29,546 nt of DNA from Paracoccus sediminicola (lineage in GTDB: Bacteria > Pseudomonadota > Alphaproteobacteria > Rhodobacterales > Rhodobacteraceae): positions 1-29,546 of the forward strand of contig NZ_CP115771.1 of assembly GCF_027912835.1 (NCBI RefSeq), written 5' to 3'. Position 1 is the stretch's first letter; each line of letters begins with the position of its first letter. Below, one piece after another: positions 21,313-28,565 of this stretch. The notes under the pieces are model-generated. The model was not told the DNA's origin and ran no database searches. It saw only the letters and a program-made list of their open reading frames with translations. The position numbers and the translations under genes were made by a program.

Positions 21313-22711
21313 GGTAGTGCCCCGGGGGATGGTGTAAGAGCGCCGACCTTCGGAGAGGTCCAAAGCTGATCAGGTCGCCACGGCGGACAGCCTGATGTCG
21401 GGATTGTCGGTGACGCGCGCGAGGCTTTCAAGAGACATATATCTCCGCGCAACCGTCCATTCGTCATTGGTTTCAAGCATCAGCGCGCCGACGAGCCGGA
21501 TGATTGCCTCGTCGTTCGGGAAGATGCCGATGACGTCAGACCTGCGCTTGATCTCCCGGTTCACCCGCTCCAGTGGATTTGTCGACGCGATCTGAGCCCA
21601 GTGCTCGCGGGGAAAATCCATGTAGGCGAGCACGTCGTCGCGCGAGACGTCCATGAGGGTGCCGAGCCTCGCCTGCTTCTCGCGCAGTGCGTCCGCGACG
21701 ACCTCCCATTGGGCTTCGGCATCCGCCTTGTTTTCCTGGGCGAAGATCGTCTTCAGCATGGCTGCCACAGCCGTGCGCTGCTTGGTCGGAGCATGGGCGA
21801 GCGCGTTGCGCATCCAGTGAACGCGACAGCGCTGGTGCGTTGCATCGAACACTCGCCGCGCAGCAGCCCGCAGCCCCTTGTGGTCATCGGCTACGACCAG
21901 CTTCACACCGCGCAGGCCACGGTCTGCGAGAGAGCGCAGGAAGTCGGTCCAGAACGTTTCTGCTTCGGAAGGACCGGTGGCGACGCCGAGAACCTCGCGC
22001 TTGCCGTCCTCGTTGACCGCGACGGCGATTATCACAGCGCGGCTGACGATCCGTCCGCCCTCACGCACCTTCACGTAGGTCGCGTCGAGCCAGAGATACG
22101 GCCAGGCTCCTTCCAGCGGGCGAGAGAGGAAGGCGTTCACCCGCTCGTCGATTTCGACGCAGAGGCGACTGACCTGGCTCTTCGACATGCCGCCCGCGCC
22201 CATGGCCTTCACCAGATCGTCCACGGAGCGCGTGGAAACACCTTGGACGTAGGCCTCCTGAATCACCGCCACGAGCGCCTTCTCGGCTGTGCGGCGCGGC
22301 TCCAGGAAGCTGGGCAGGTAGCTCCCTTTTCTCAGTTTCGGGATCTCCAGCGCGATCCGCCCGGCACGGGTGTCCCAGTCCCGGTCCCGGTAGCCGTTCC
22401 GCTGAACCTCCCGCAGGGGCGAACGTGCGCCCTTCGCGGCGCCGGTTCGCTCTTCTACCTCCGCTTCCATGATCCGCTCGGCCGCGAAGGCCAGCATCTC
22501 GCGGACGAGGTCGCCGTCAGCCTGCTTCTCAACCAGCTCGATCAGCGTCATTCTGTCGTCGGTCATCGTCATCTCCGTTCTTGGTTCAAGGTCTCGCAAC
22601 CCGAACCTGCCCGAAGATCGACGATGGCCGCCAGCGTCACACCCGGCCGCGCGCTGCGCTACGCCAGGGGCTCCGCGCGCGGCCTCCTACACCAACCGGT
22701 GGGGCACTACC
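21313..22711 (-). mobile_element. IS256-family insertion sequence, copy A
   Basis: A 1,399-bp element with terminal inverted repeats starting GGTAGTGCCCC (21313) and ending GGGGCACTACC (22711). It encodes one transposase on the minus strand. The translated transposase is identical to copy B at 26211-27609, which is in the opposite orientation. Its flanks do not match each other (CTCCTACC on the left, TGCGTCCT on the right). The left flank instead matches the left flank of copy B in reverse complement (GGTAGGAG). This cross-matching is the signature of inversion between the copies. Confidence 0.9.
21370..22572 (-). CDS. IS256-family transposase, copy A
   Basis: A 400-residue mutator-type DDE transposase. 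It starts [20 protein letters not shown] and has the [20 protein letters not shown] block. The first catalytic Asp is in [13 protein letters not shown], the second in [12 protein letters not shown], and the Glu in [21 protein letters not shown]. It is intact and identical in translation to copy B. The ATG at 22572 follows ACGGAG; the longer frame beginning with TTG at 22599 has no better support. It can probably still move the element. Confidence 0.95.
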   Translation of the reverse strand: MTMTDDRMTLIELVEKQADGDLVREMLAFAAERIMEAEVEERTGAAKGARSPLREVQRNGYRDRDWDTRAGRIALEIPKLRKGSYLPSFLEPRRTAEKALVAVIQEAYVQGVSTRSVDDLVKAMGAGGMSKSQVSRLCVEIDERVNAFLSRPLEGAWPYLWLDATYVKVREGGRIVSRAVIIAVAVNEDGKREVLGVATGPSEAETFWTDFLRSLADRGLRGVKLVVADDHKGLRAAARRVFDATHQRCRVHWMRNALAHAPTKQRTAVAAMLKTIFAQENKADAEAQWEVVADALREKQARLGTLMDVSRDDVLAYMDFPREHWAQIASTNPLERVNREIKRRSDVIGIFPNDEAIIRLVGALMLETNDEWTVARRYMSLESLARVTDNPDIRLSAVAT

Positions 22712-23067
22712 TGCGTCCTCACAAGCCCCAGAAATGAGGGTCAGACCTTGGCGGGATATGGCGGTTGTATACGCCTTTTGTCCTACCTCCCAACTGGGGG
22801 AAAAAATGATGGGGGTGAAAATGGCAGGAAATAAGGGCTCTATGTTCACCCCCTAGTCAGTTCGAGAAACCCTTGTTTTCCAAGGGTGTAATCAGTTTTA
22901 GGTGTGAAGATAGAAAACGCCCCGGATTGACCGCTTCAAAGGCGCTTTTCCCGGTGCCTCAGAACGCCCCAAACCGCCCCGATAAATGGGGTCGGTTCGG
23001 CTTGGGGCTTTTCCGTTATCAAGGAAAGGCCAGACCCGGTTTTGGGTAGGTCTCAGGCGGTCCCGGA
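22712..23067. other. Gene-free stretch with several dyads
   Basis: No convincing gene is seen. The stretch holds GGCG/CGCC followed by TTTT (about 22762-22784). It also has a perfect 9-base inverted repeat, GGGGGTGAA (22811-22819) and TTCACCCCC (22845-22853), around GGCAGGAAATAAGGGC. A 7-base hairpin, ACCCTTG/CAAGGGT, lies at 22869-22887. A long GC-rich dyad around 22972-23014 ends with TTTT on the plus strand. These could be terminators for the IS and for higBA, or origin-like structures of an absorbed replicon. A 16-residue ORF at 22806-22856 is probably chance. Confidence 0.5.
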
Positions 23068-23358
23068 TCAGGCCGCTACAAGCGGCTCAATGTCCGAGAC
23101 ATCGACAGTCTTGCGGGCAGAGGCCATGTCAAAATTCGCCTGCATGTTGATCCAAAATTCAGGGGTTGTCCCAAGAGCCTTGGACAGACGCAGAGCGGTG
23201 TCAGGGGTCACGGCGGTTTGTTCCTTCACCAGCCGTTCTACGCGCGTGCGCGGCACGCCGATCACCTTGGCCAGGCCAATCGCAGAAACGCCAAGCGGCT
23301 CAAGAAATTCGTGCTTGAGGATTTCGCCGGGGTGGCAGGGGTCGGTCATAAGTCCCAT
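23068..23358 (-). CDS. higA: HigA-family antitoxin (XRE)
   Basis: A 96-residue XRE protein with the HigA signature CHPGEILKHEFLEPLGVSA, a helix-turn-helix in IGLAKVIGVPRTRVERLVKE, and ALRLSKALGTTPEFWINMQAN. It follows the toxin gene by 11 bases on the same strand, the toxin-first order of higBA. It would bind HigB and repress the operon at the dyads upstream of higB. This is the second complete toxin-antitoxin module of the plasmid. Confidence 0.93.
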   Translation of the reverse strand: MGLMTDPCHPGEILKHEFLEPLGVSAIGLAKVIGVPRTRVERLVKEQTAVTPDTALRLSKALGTTPEFWINMQANFDMASARKTVDVSDIEPLVAA

Positions 23359-23369
23359 AGCATTTCCTT

Positions 23370-23651
23370 TCAGTGGTAGTCCGTAAACTCAACATCAGCA
23401 GGACCGCTTTCGGTCCAGACGAAACAGAAGCGCCATTGGTCATTCACCCGGATCGAGTGTTGCCCCTTTCGGTCGCCTTGCAGCGCCTCAAGCCGGTTGG
23501 CTGGTGGCACGCGCAAATCCTCAAGTTTGCTCGCCGCATCGAGCATGGTCAGCTTTCGACGGGCAACTTTCATGATACCGGCGGGGAAGCCTTTACCGGC
23601 TTTGTTCGCCAGTATGTCTTGGATCAGCTTGCCCTTGGTGCTTTGAATCAT
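23370..23651 (-). CDS. higB: HigB-type (RelE/ParE family) toxin
   Basis: A 93-residue toxin of the HigB/RelE type. It has [40 protein letters not shown] and [23 protein letters not shown], the last being the conserved C-terminal pattern. HigB cleaves ribosome-bound mRNA when HigA is lost. The start ATG at 23651 lies just after dyads at 23661-23699. Together with higA it forms a plasmid addiction module. Confidence 0.93.
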   Translation of the reverse strand: MIQSTKGKLIQDILANKAGKGFPAGIMKVARRKLTMLDAASKLEDLRVPPANRLEALQGDRKGQHSIRVNDQWRFCFVWTESGPADVEFTDYH

Positions 23652-23660
23652 TCCGTGCGT

Positions 23661-23699
23661 GTATCATGTCGGGATACATGCGTCAAGCCATGATACATG
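23661..23699. promoter_or_regulatory. Operator dyads of higBA
   Basis: GTATCATG (23661-23668) and CATGATAC (23689-23696) form a perfect inverted repeat. GATACATG also occurs twice (23673-23680 and 23692-23699). They lie 10-48 bases before the higB start, which is the usual place for HigA autorepression. Confidence 0.6.
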
Positions 23700-23705
23700 G
23701 ATTTA

Positions 23706-23780
23706 TCCCTGAAAGCAGGGAAAGGGCTTTCCACAATGCTGGAAAGAGCGGCGCGTTGGCTTTCCTGAATGCAGGAAAAG
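23706..23780. repeat. Array of three short hairpins
   Basis: Three stem-loops follow each other: TCCCTG/CAGGGA (23706-23721), CTTTCCA/TGGAAAG (23727-23746) and TTTCCTG/CAGGAAA (23761-23778), with loops AAAG, CAATGC and AATG. They lie between the higB promoter and the end of the unknown gene at 23808. A terminator cluster, a small RNA or a protein-binding array are possible. Confidence 0.4.
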
Positions 23781-23807
23781 AATGCTAAGTACTATGCGAA
23801 GGTCCAG

Positions 23808-24434
23808 CTAGAAAAGCGCGTTGGATACACGACCTAGGAAGAAGGCTATCAACGCGACAATCGGCGCATAGAAGAAAATCCATACCGTCTTCTCGCTCTC
23901 GATTGCTTCCTTTCTGACTTTGGCAACCTTTTGTTTGGCCTGGTCTCGCGCTTCGTCCTGTTTCTGGAAGAAAGCCAGTTCAGTTTCCCGCAACGTGCGT
24001 TCGAGGTTCTTTTCCGAGAAGGCAGACAGATCACGGATGGCTTCTGTCAGAATCCGCTCCCGATCTTCCTGGATGTCTTCGTCAAGCCACTGCTTCAAAA
24101 GACCTTTGACGATGCTGATTGGTTTGCCGTCTATATGATAGCCTTCACTATTCGGCAGGATCAATTCGACGGCGGATGAACCATTGGTTCTCATCGGGAG
24201 ACCGGGGTATTCCTCAGGAAATTTTTTGGGCCTGGCAGGGTAGGATCGAATGTAGTTGTTCGTTCCATGATACACATCACCCCACACACCAGCGGCGTAC
24301 TGCCGTGCTTTGTGTAAGGTGTCTATGTCGCGTTGAACGGCTTCGACTTCTCCATGGCGATTGAAGTAGCCACTCTCCCAAGCGTTACCATTTCGTCGGA
24401 CATAGACTGTGTGCTTTAATTCCTTTTCGTCCAA
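23808..24434 (-). CDS. Unknown tail-anchored coiled-coil protein
   Basis: A 208-residue protein I do not recognise. The N-terminal half is soluble (YVRRNGNAWESGYFNRHGE). The middle, about residues 115-180, is strongly charged and helical with heptad-like spacing (LRETELAFFQKQDEARDQAK), suggesting a coiled coil. A single hydrophobic segment, WIFFYAPIVALIAFFLGRV, lies near the C-terminus and would anchor it in the membrane with the bulk in the cytoplasm. The composition is less GC-rich than the neighbours. It is on the same strand as the parA operon but separated from it by about 80 bases. No function is proposed. Confidence 0.65.
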   Translation of the reverse strand: MDEKELKHTVYVRRNGNAWESGYFNRHGEVEAVQRDIDTLHKARQYAAGVWGDVYHGTNNYIRSYPARPKKFPEEYPGLPMRTNGSSAVELILPNSEGYHIDGKPISIVKGLLKQWLDEDIQEDRERILTEAIRDLSAFSEKNLERTLRETELAFFQKQDEARDQAKQKVAKVRKEAIESEKTVWIFFYAPIVALIAFFLGRVSNALF

Positions 24435-24517
24435 GGCCTTGCTCCAAGGGGGTTAAAATCGGAAAACCGTTACCAGGGAAAGGATTGGCTGTTCAGACAG
24501 AGGCTTTCCCATGAGTG

Positions 24518-24922
24518 TCAACGACACTCACCGAAAAAGGCAATGCCGTCTGCGATAGCAAGGAAGGTTTTGACATCGCCTTCGTCGTATTCCTGTACTT
24601 CGTAATAGCGGACGTGCCCGCCTTCCCCGCTATCTGCAAGAGCCTTGAAACCCCATGAGGCGGAACCTTCGTTTAGCAGGGTCACATTGCTGAAGCTCGT
24701 GTTTCCAATCACCGGATGAATTACACGGCCCGTTATCCGGTCGATAGCGACGGTCGTCTCCATAGCCTTTTCACCAACCCATTCTCGATTCTCGGTATTT
24801 GTGCCAGGAATTTTGAAGTTGGTGAACTGGCAAATGTAGCTGGACGGCCCAGCCGCGAGGCCGTGCGGGGCGACCAAAAAAAGGCCAAGAAGCAAAAGGA
24901 GCGTAATTACGTAACTACGCAT
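24518..24922 (-). CDS. Unknown secreted protein at the end of the second parA operon
   Basis: A 134-residue exported protein. The signal peptide is SYVITLLLLLGLFLVAPHGLA, cut before AGPSSY. The mature part has YICQFTNFKIPGTNT near its start, VAIDRITGRVIHPVIGNTSF and a C-terminal FGECR, giving two cysteines that could form a disulfide. The ATG at 24922 lies inside the 3' end of the RHH gene (8-base overlap), so it is translated with the partition genes. I do not recognise the family. Linkage of a secreted protein to partition genes is odd and may only reflect compact packing. Confidence 0.65.
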   Translation of the reverse strand: MRSYVITLLLLLGLFLVAPHGLAAGPSSYICQFTNFKIPGTNTENREWVGEKAMETTVAIDRITGRVIHPVIGNTSFSNVTLLNEGSASWGFKALADSGEGGHVRYYEVQEYDEGDVKTFLAIADGIAFFGECR

Positions 24923-24930
24923 TTGCGCGC
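24901..24930. repeat. Repeat pair shared with 26096-26123
   Basis: GCGTAATTACGTAA (24901-24914) is repeated exactly at 26110-26123, and CTACGCATTTGCG (24916-24928) recurs as CTACGCACTTGCG near 26099-26111. The copies lie at the two ends of the second parA operon. They may be binding sites of its RHH protein, i.e. a centromere. Confidence 0.5.
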
Positions 24931-25181
24931 TTAAGGTATTCCGCAAGGGCGACCTCCAAAATTGCTTGGTGCGTTTGGTCAGTTTCGGCAGCATGAAGCC
25001 TCAGGCGCTTGTAGGTCTCGCCATCGAGGGCAAGTGTCAGCCGCTTCTCGCCCGGTCGCTTCGCCGATTTCTTGTCCGCCGGAGCTGCGCCCTGCCCTGC
25101 CCCGCGTTGCGGTATCCCGGTATCCGTTGGGCGGCTTTCGGTGTTCAACAGGCCATCGAGGGCCACGGGTTTCTTAGCCAT
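24915..25181 (-). CDS. Ribbon-helix-helix partner of the second ParA
   Basis: An 88-residue protein with a disordered basic N-terminus and a C-terminal RHH-like domain, KRLTLALDGETYKRLRLHAAE then TDQTHQAILEVALAEYL. It overlaps the parA stop by 8 bases and the following secreted-protein gene by 8 bases. This is the same design as the pair at 1140-2071 but only weakly similar in sequence. It should bind a centromere and regulate the operon. The exact repeats at 24901 and 26110 are candidate sites. Confidence 0.75.
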   Translation of the reverse strand: MAKKPVALDGLLNTESRPTDTGIPQRGAGQGAAPADKKSAKRPGEKRLTLALDGETYKRLRLHAAETDQTHQAILEVALAEYLKRANA

Positions 25182-25788
25182 TCAGAATCCCTTTCACGTA
25201 ATCCCATACGGCGGCAATCTCTGCCCCCGCCTTGTCGTCGGTTGTCTCAGATATCCCTTGGCCGGTCGCGCCGGTCTCAGCATAGGCGACACGTTGAGCG
25301 ATATTCACCGGGGCAACCCTGCCATGCTGCGCCAAGACGCGGGCCGCTTCTTCTGTGATCCGCGCACGCGGCGTTTGAGACAGGGCAAAGGCGAACGGAA
25401 CATTCGCAGCGTTCACGGCGGCTGTGGTCGCGCCCACGGCCCGCAGGTCGTCAGGGGAAGGCCGAACTGGGATCAACACCAGGTCAGCCGCGCCAAGCGC
25501 CTCAGATAGCCATTCTGGGGCCGCTGGTGGCGTGTCGATTATGCAGAGGTCGAATTGCGCCTTGGCCGCTTCCAGTGTGGCGCGTAGCGCGTGAGGGGCC
25601 GGGTCACGGTCCAGCATTGCCGGGGTTTCAGCTTCGCGGCTTTCCCACCATCCTCTGAGTGAGCCTTGCGGGTCCAGATCGAGGCAAAGCACCTTCTGGC
25701 CATCGAGAGAGGCGGCAACAGACAGGTTGCGGGCCAGCGTCGTTTTGCCAGCCCCGCCTTTCTGAGCAGCTATAAGGATCGTTTTCAT
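25174..25788 (-). CDS. parA: ParA-family partition ATPase (second copy)
   Basis: A 204-residue type Ib ParA. It has ILIAAQKGGAGKTTLARNLS (Walker A near residue 10), VLCLDLDPQGSLRGWW, and the Walker B-like LCIIDTPPAAPEWLSEAL near residue 82. It differs clearly from the first ParA, so it came from another replicon. The ATG overlaps the stop of the small membrane protein gene upstream (ATGA). Together with the RHH gene it forms a complete partition module. Two partition systems on one plasmid suggest a cointegrate. Confidence 0.92.
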   Translation of the reverse strand: MKTILIAAQKGGAGKTTLARNLSVAASLDGQKVLCLDLDPQGSLRGWWESREAETPAMLDRDPAPHALRATLEAAKAQFDLCIIDTPPAAPEWLSEALGAADLVLIPVRPSPDDLRAVGATTAAVNAANVPFAFALSQTPRARITEEAARVLAQHGRVAPVNIAQRVAYAETGATGQGISETTDDKAGAEIAAVWDYVKGILNG

Positions 25789-26030
25789 GATTGGGTGCCG
25801 GTGGTGTTGGCAACTGACCGGCTGATGTCTGTCAGAACGCCAACAACTATTCCGAAGATTAGAACGTAAAGGCCCTGGTCTATCGCTTGGCCCGTGGTGC
25901 CGCTTCCAAGGTATCGAGGCACAAGGCTAGGGTCGCCCGATTGAACGACGAACAGCGCAAGGGCAATCCTCAAGACGCCAAATATGATTGCCAGCCATGC
26001 AACGACACGTCCTGCTCGCGTGAAGAACAT
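25785..26030 (-). CDS. Unknown small membrane protein heading the second parA operon
   Basis: An 81-residue protein with two hydrophobic segments, VVAWLAIIFGVLRIALALFV and LYVLIFGIVVGVLTDI, separated by a loop with RYLGSGTTGQAIDQG. Its stop overlaps the parA start (ATGA). GGGAGAGG precedes the ATG at 26030. I do not recognise the family. Its tight coupling to parA suggests it belongs to the same plasmid module. Confidence 0.65.
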   Translation of the reverse strand: MFFTRAGRVVAWLAIIFGVLRIALALFVVQSGDPSLVPRYLGSGTTGQAIDQGLYVLIFGIVVGVLTDISRSVANTTGTQS

Positions 26031-26095
26031 TATGCCTCTCCCGTCTTTTTGGGCGAAGCTACCGCAAATGCGCGAAACCGCAAACGCATAAATTC

Positions 26096-26123
26096 ATAGC
26101 TACGCACTTGCGTAATTACGTAA
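26096..26123. repeat. Repeat cluster upstream of the second parA operon
   Basis: It contains CTACGCACTTGCG overlapping GCGTAATTACGTAA (26110-26123), copies of the pair at 24901-24928. TTACGTAA is itself palindromic. It lies upstream of the membrane protein/parA operon and of the severed lipoprotein start, so it is a likely operator and centromere. Confidence 0.5.
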
Positions 26124-26179
26124 ATGCACACATATGTATAAGAACACAACGGACGTAGGGTTTTTATACGGAGACTTCG

Positions 26180-26210
26180 GTGAAACTGAACATATTGATA
26201 CTGGTAGGAG
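26180..26210 (+). pseudogene. 5' end of the lipoprotein gene, stranded by inversion
   Basis: A GTG start at 26180, with GGAG nine bases before it, begins MKLNILILVGG-like coding (MKLNILILVG up to the insertion point). The IS256 copy B then interrupts. Ten codons plus one base here join exactly to the fragment ending at 21312 to form a lipobox signal peptide, ILVGAAAALTAC. The promoter of this gene, between 26031 and 26180, now reads into the IS256 transposase gene. Confidence 0.7.
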
Positions 26211-27609
26211 GGTAGTGCCCCACCGGTTGGTGTAGGAGGCCGCGCGCGGAGCCCCTGGCGTAGCGCAGCGCGCGGCCGGGTGTGACGCTGGCGGCCATCG
26301 TCGATCTTCGGGCAGGTTCGGGTTGCGAGACCTTGAACCAAGAACGGAGATGACGATGACCGACGACAGAATGACGCTGATCGAGCTGGTTGAGAAGCAG
26401 GCTGACGGCGACCTCGTCCGCGAGATGCTGGCCTTCGCGGCCGAGCGGATCATGGAAGCGGAGGTAGAAGAGCGAACCGGCGCCGCGAAGGGCGCACGTT
26501 CGCCCCTGCGGGAGGTTCAGCGGAACGGCTACCGGGACCGGGACTGGGACACCCGTGCCGGGCGGATCGCGCTGGAGATCCCGAAACTGAGAAAAGGGAG
26601 CTACCTGCCCAGCTTCCTGGAGCCGCGCCGCACAGCCGAGAAGGCGCTCGTGGCGGTGATTCAGGAGGCCTACGTCCAAGGTGTTTCCACGCGCTCCGTG
26701 GACGATCTGGTGAAGGCCATGGGCGCGGGCGGCATGTCGAAGAGCCAGGTCAGTCGCCTCTGCGTCGAAATCGACGAGCGGGTGAACGCCTTCCTCTCTC
26801 GCCCGCTGGAAGGAGCCTGGCCGTATCTCTGGCTCGACGCGACCTACGTGAAGGTGCGTGAGGGCGGACGGATCGTCAGCCGCGCTGTGATAATCGCCGT
26901 CGCGGTCAACGAGGACGGCAAGCGCGAGGTTCTCGGCGTCGCCACCGGTCCTTCCGAAGCAGAAACGTTCTGGACCGACTTCCTGCGCTCTCTCGCAGAC
27001 CGTGGCCTGCGCGGTGTGAAGCTGGTCGTAGCCGATGACCACAAGGGGCTGCGGGCTGCTGCGCGGCGAGTGTTCGATGCAACGCACCAGCGCTGTCGCG
27101 TTCACTGGATGCGCAACGCGCTCGCCCATGCTCCGACCAAGCAGCGCACGGCTGTGGCAGCCATGCTGAAGACGATCTTCGCCCAGGAAAACAAGGCGGA
27201 TGCCGAAGCCCAATGGGAGGTCGTCGCGGACGCACTGCGCGAGAAGCAGGCGAGGCTCGGCACCCTCATGGACGTCTCGCGCGACGACGTGCTCGCCTAC
27301 ATGGATTTTCCCCGCGAGCACTGGGCTCAGATCGCGTCGACAAATCCACTGGAGCGGGTGAACCGGGAGATCAAGCGCAGGTCTGACGTCATCGGCATCT
27401 TCCCGAACGACGAGGCAATCATCCGGCTCGTCGGCGCGCTGATGCTTGAAACCAATGACGAATGGACGGTTGCGCGGAGATATATGTCTCTTGAAAGCCT
27501 CGCGCGCGTCACCGACAATCCCGACATCAGGCTGTCCGCCGTGGCGACCTGATCAGCTTTGGACCTCTCCGAAGGTCGGCGCTCTTACACCATCCCCCGG
27601 GGCACTACC
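26211..27609 (+). mobile_element. IS256-family insertion sequence, copy B
   Basis: 1,399 bp, with the same terminal repeats and the same translated transposase as copy A but in the opposite direction. Flanks are GGTAGGAG on the left and AGGACGCG on the right. They do not match each other. The left one matches the left flank of copy A in reverse complement (8/8). The right one matches the right flank of copy A in reverse complement (AGGACGCA, 7/8). With copy A it forms a long inverted repeat around 3,499 bp. Confidence 0.9.
26350..27552 (+). CDS. IS256-family transposase, copy B
   Basis: A 400-residue DDE transposase identical in translation to copy A, with the same catalytic blocks ([26 protein letters not shown]). 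The ATG at 26350 follows ACGGAG. It is intact. It now lies downstream of the promoter of the broken lipoprotein gene, which might raise its expression. Confidence 0.95.
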   Translation: MTMTDDRMTLIELVEKQADGDLVREMLAFAAERIMEAEVEERTGAAKGARSPLREVQRNGYRDRDWDTRAGRIALEIPKLRKGSYLPSFLEPRRTAEKALVAVIQEAYVQGVSTRSVDDLVKAMGAGGMSKSQVSRLCVEIDERVNAFLSRPLEGAWPYLWLDATYVKVREGGRIVSRAVIIAVAVNEDGKREVLGVATGPSEAETFWTDFLRSLADRGLRGVKLVVADDHKGLRAAARRVFDATHQRCRVHWMRNALAHAPTKQRTAVAAMLKTIFAQENKADAEAQWEVVADALREKQARLGTLMDVSRDDVLAYMDFPREHWAQIASTNPLERVNREIKRRSDVIGIFPNDEAIIRLVGALMLETNDEWTVARRYMSLESLARVTDNPDIRLSAVAT

Positions 27610-27703
27610 AGGACGCGAAGAAAGCGGCCCTATTTCCTGCCAACTTCCCCACACAGAATGAGGCGGGCAGGGCGGCGGGCCAGCTTGTCTAAATCAGCCT
27701 ATT

Positions 27704-28327
27704 TTAGAAACGGTATTCGTCTGGCAGGTCGAATCCGAACTGCTCAGCGAAACCGGCCAGCGCACGGTCTGCGAAACGGTCATGTTTCCAGCGCAGACGG
27801 TCAAAGGTAGCTTGGTGCATCCCTTTGGGTTTGTTCCAAGGCTCAGGGCCGTTCAGCACGCCACCTTCCCAACCCAGCTTGTCCCTGATCCTGTCAGCCT
27901 TGCGGGCCGCTCGATCTCCTGGCTTTTCGCGCTGAGAGGGGTAGGCCAGCCGGTAGCAATGGCGGCACGCAAAGATTGCACCGCCGTAAAGGATGGCGAC
28001 CCGGCGACCACACCCACGGGCAGGGCAAAGGAACCAATGCCGCTCACCGCCTATGTGGCAGGGCGTGGTATCGAGATAGACGGGGTAGCGTTCGGGTTGC
28101 CACTCCCCGCCTCGATCCCGGTGGCGGTAGTCCAGGATCACACGCCCCGGCTCAGAACGGACATTGATTGAGCCTGTCACCTCGCCACCCCGCGACCAGG
28201 TGATGCTGCGACTGACACCGGATTCCAAAAGCCCTTCGCGTTTGAGCCACCGAATATCAATCGAACGGTAATCGTCCGTTGTGTCAGCGCCAAACTGCCA
28301 GTGTCGCCCGCTACCTGATCCGCCCAT
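27704..28327 (-). CDS. Conserved Zn-ribbon-like hypothetical protein
   Basis: A 207-residue protein starting GGSGSGRHWQFGADTTDDYR, with SIDIRWLKREGLL near residue 22. It has a CPARGCGRRVAILYGG segment followed by FACRHCYRLAYPSQRE, which places cysteine pairs in the manner of a zinc ribbon. The rest is rich in Arg and Lys (RKADRIRDKLGW). Proteins of this look are common as unknowns on alphaproteobacterial plasmids and islands. I cannot name a function; nucleic-acid binding is plausible. It is the first gene left of a gap holding a solitary IS256 end. Confidence 0.7.
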   Translation of the reverse strand: MGGSGSGRHWQFGADTTDDYRSIDIRWLKREGLLESGVSRSITWSRGGEVTGSINVRSEPGRVILDYRHRDRGGEWQPERYPVYLDTTPCHIGGERHWFLCPARGCGRRVAILYGGAIFACRHCYRLAYPSQREKPGDRAARKADRIRDKLGWEGGVLNGPEPWNKPKGMHQATFDRLRWKHDRFADRALAGFAEQFGFDLPDEYRF

Positions 28328-28565
28328 GCCGCACCTCAGATTTTGCCGAAATCATTTGGAAAGTTGCCCGGGGCACTACCAGGCCTTCTTATCTTCTAAG
28401 CAATCCAACACCTCAGCTAGCGTTGTCACTTGGCGTAGGAGAGAAACGGATTCAGCTAGTCCCATTGGTGATCCTTCCTGAGAAAAGGGGGAAAGGGGGG
28501 TTCCTTTGCCTTCGGCACATAAGGTTTGATCTGTCATTGAACTGATATTGAGCTATCGTTGATCT
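28328..28565. other. Gap with a solitary IS256 end
   Basis: No gene is seen. CCCGGGGCACTACC at 28367-28380 equals the last 14 bases of the IS256 copies, without the rest of the element. An inverted repeat AGCTATC (28551-28557) and GATAGCT (28573-28579) lies at the end of the next gene and may be its terminator. Confidence 0.5.

Noticed and set aside
21601..22737. A 378-codon open frame antisense to the IS256 transposase (and its twin in copy B)
   Set aside because: It is present in both copies only because the IS is duplicated; the transposase on the other strand has all the conserved motifs.
22806..22856. A 16-residue ORF (MMGVKMAGNKGSMFTP)
   Set aside because: It falls inside a perfect dyad and has no ribosome site or context supporting translation.
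21313..27609. The two IS256 copies as a composite transposon carrying higBA and parA
   Set aside because: A composite transposon would have one target duplication outside the pair. Instead the outer flanks differ and each pairs with an inner flank, showing two independent insertions and later inversion.
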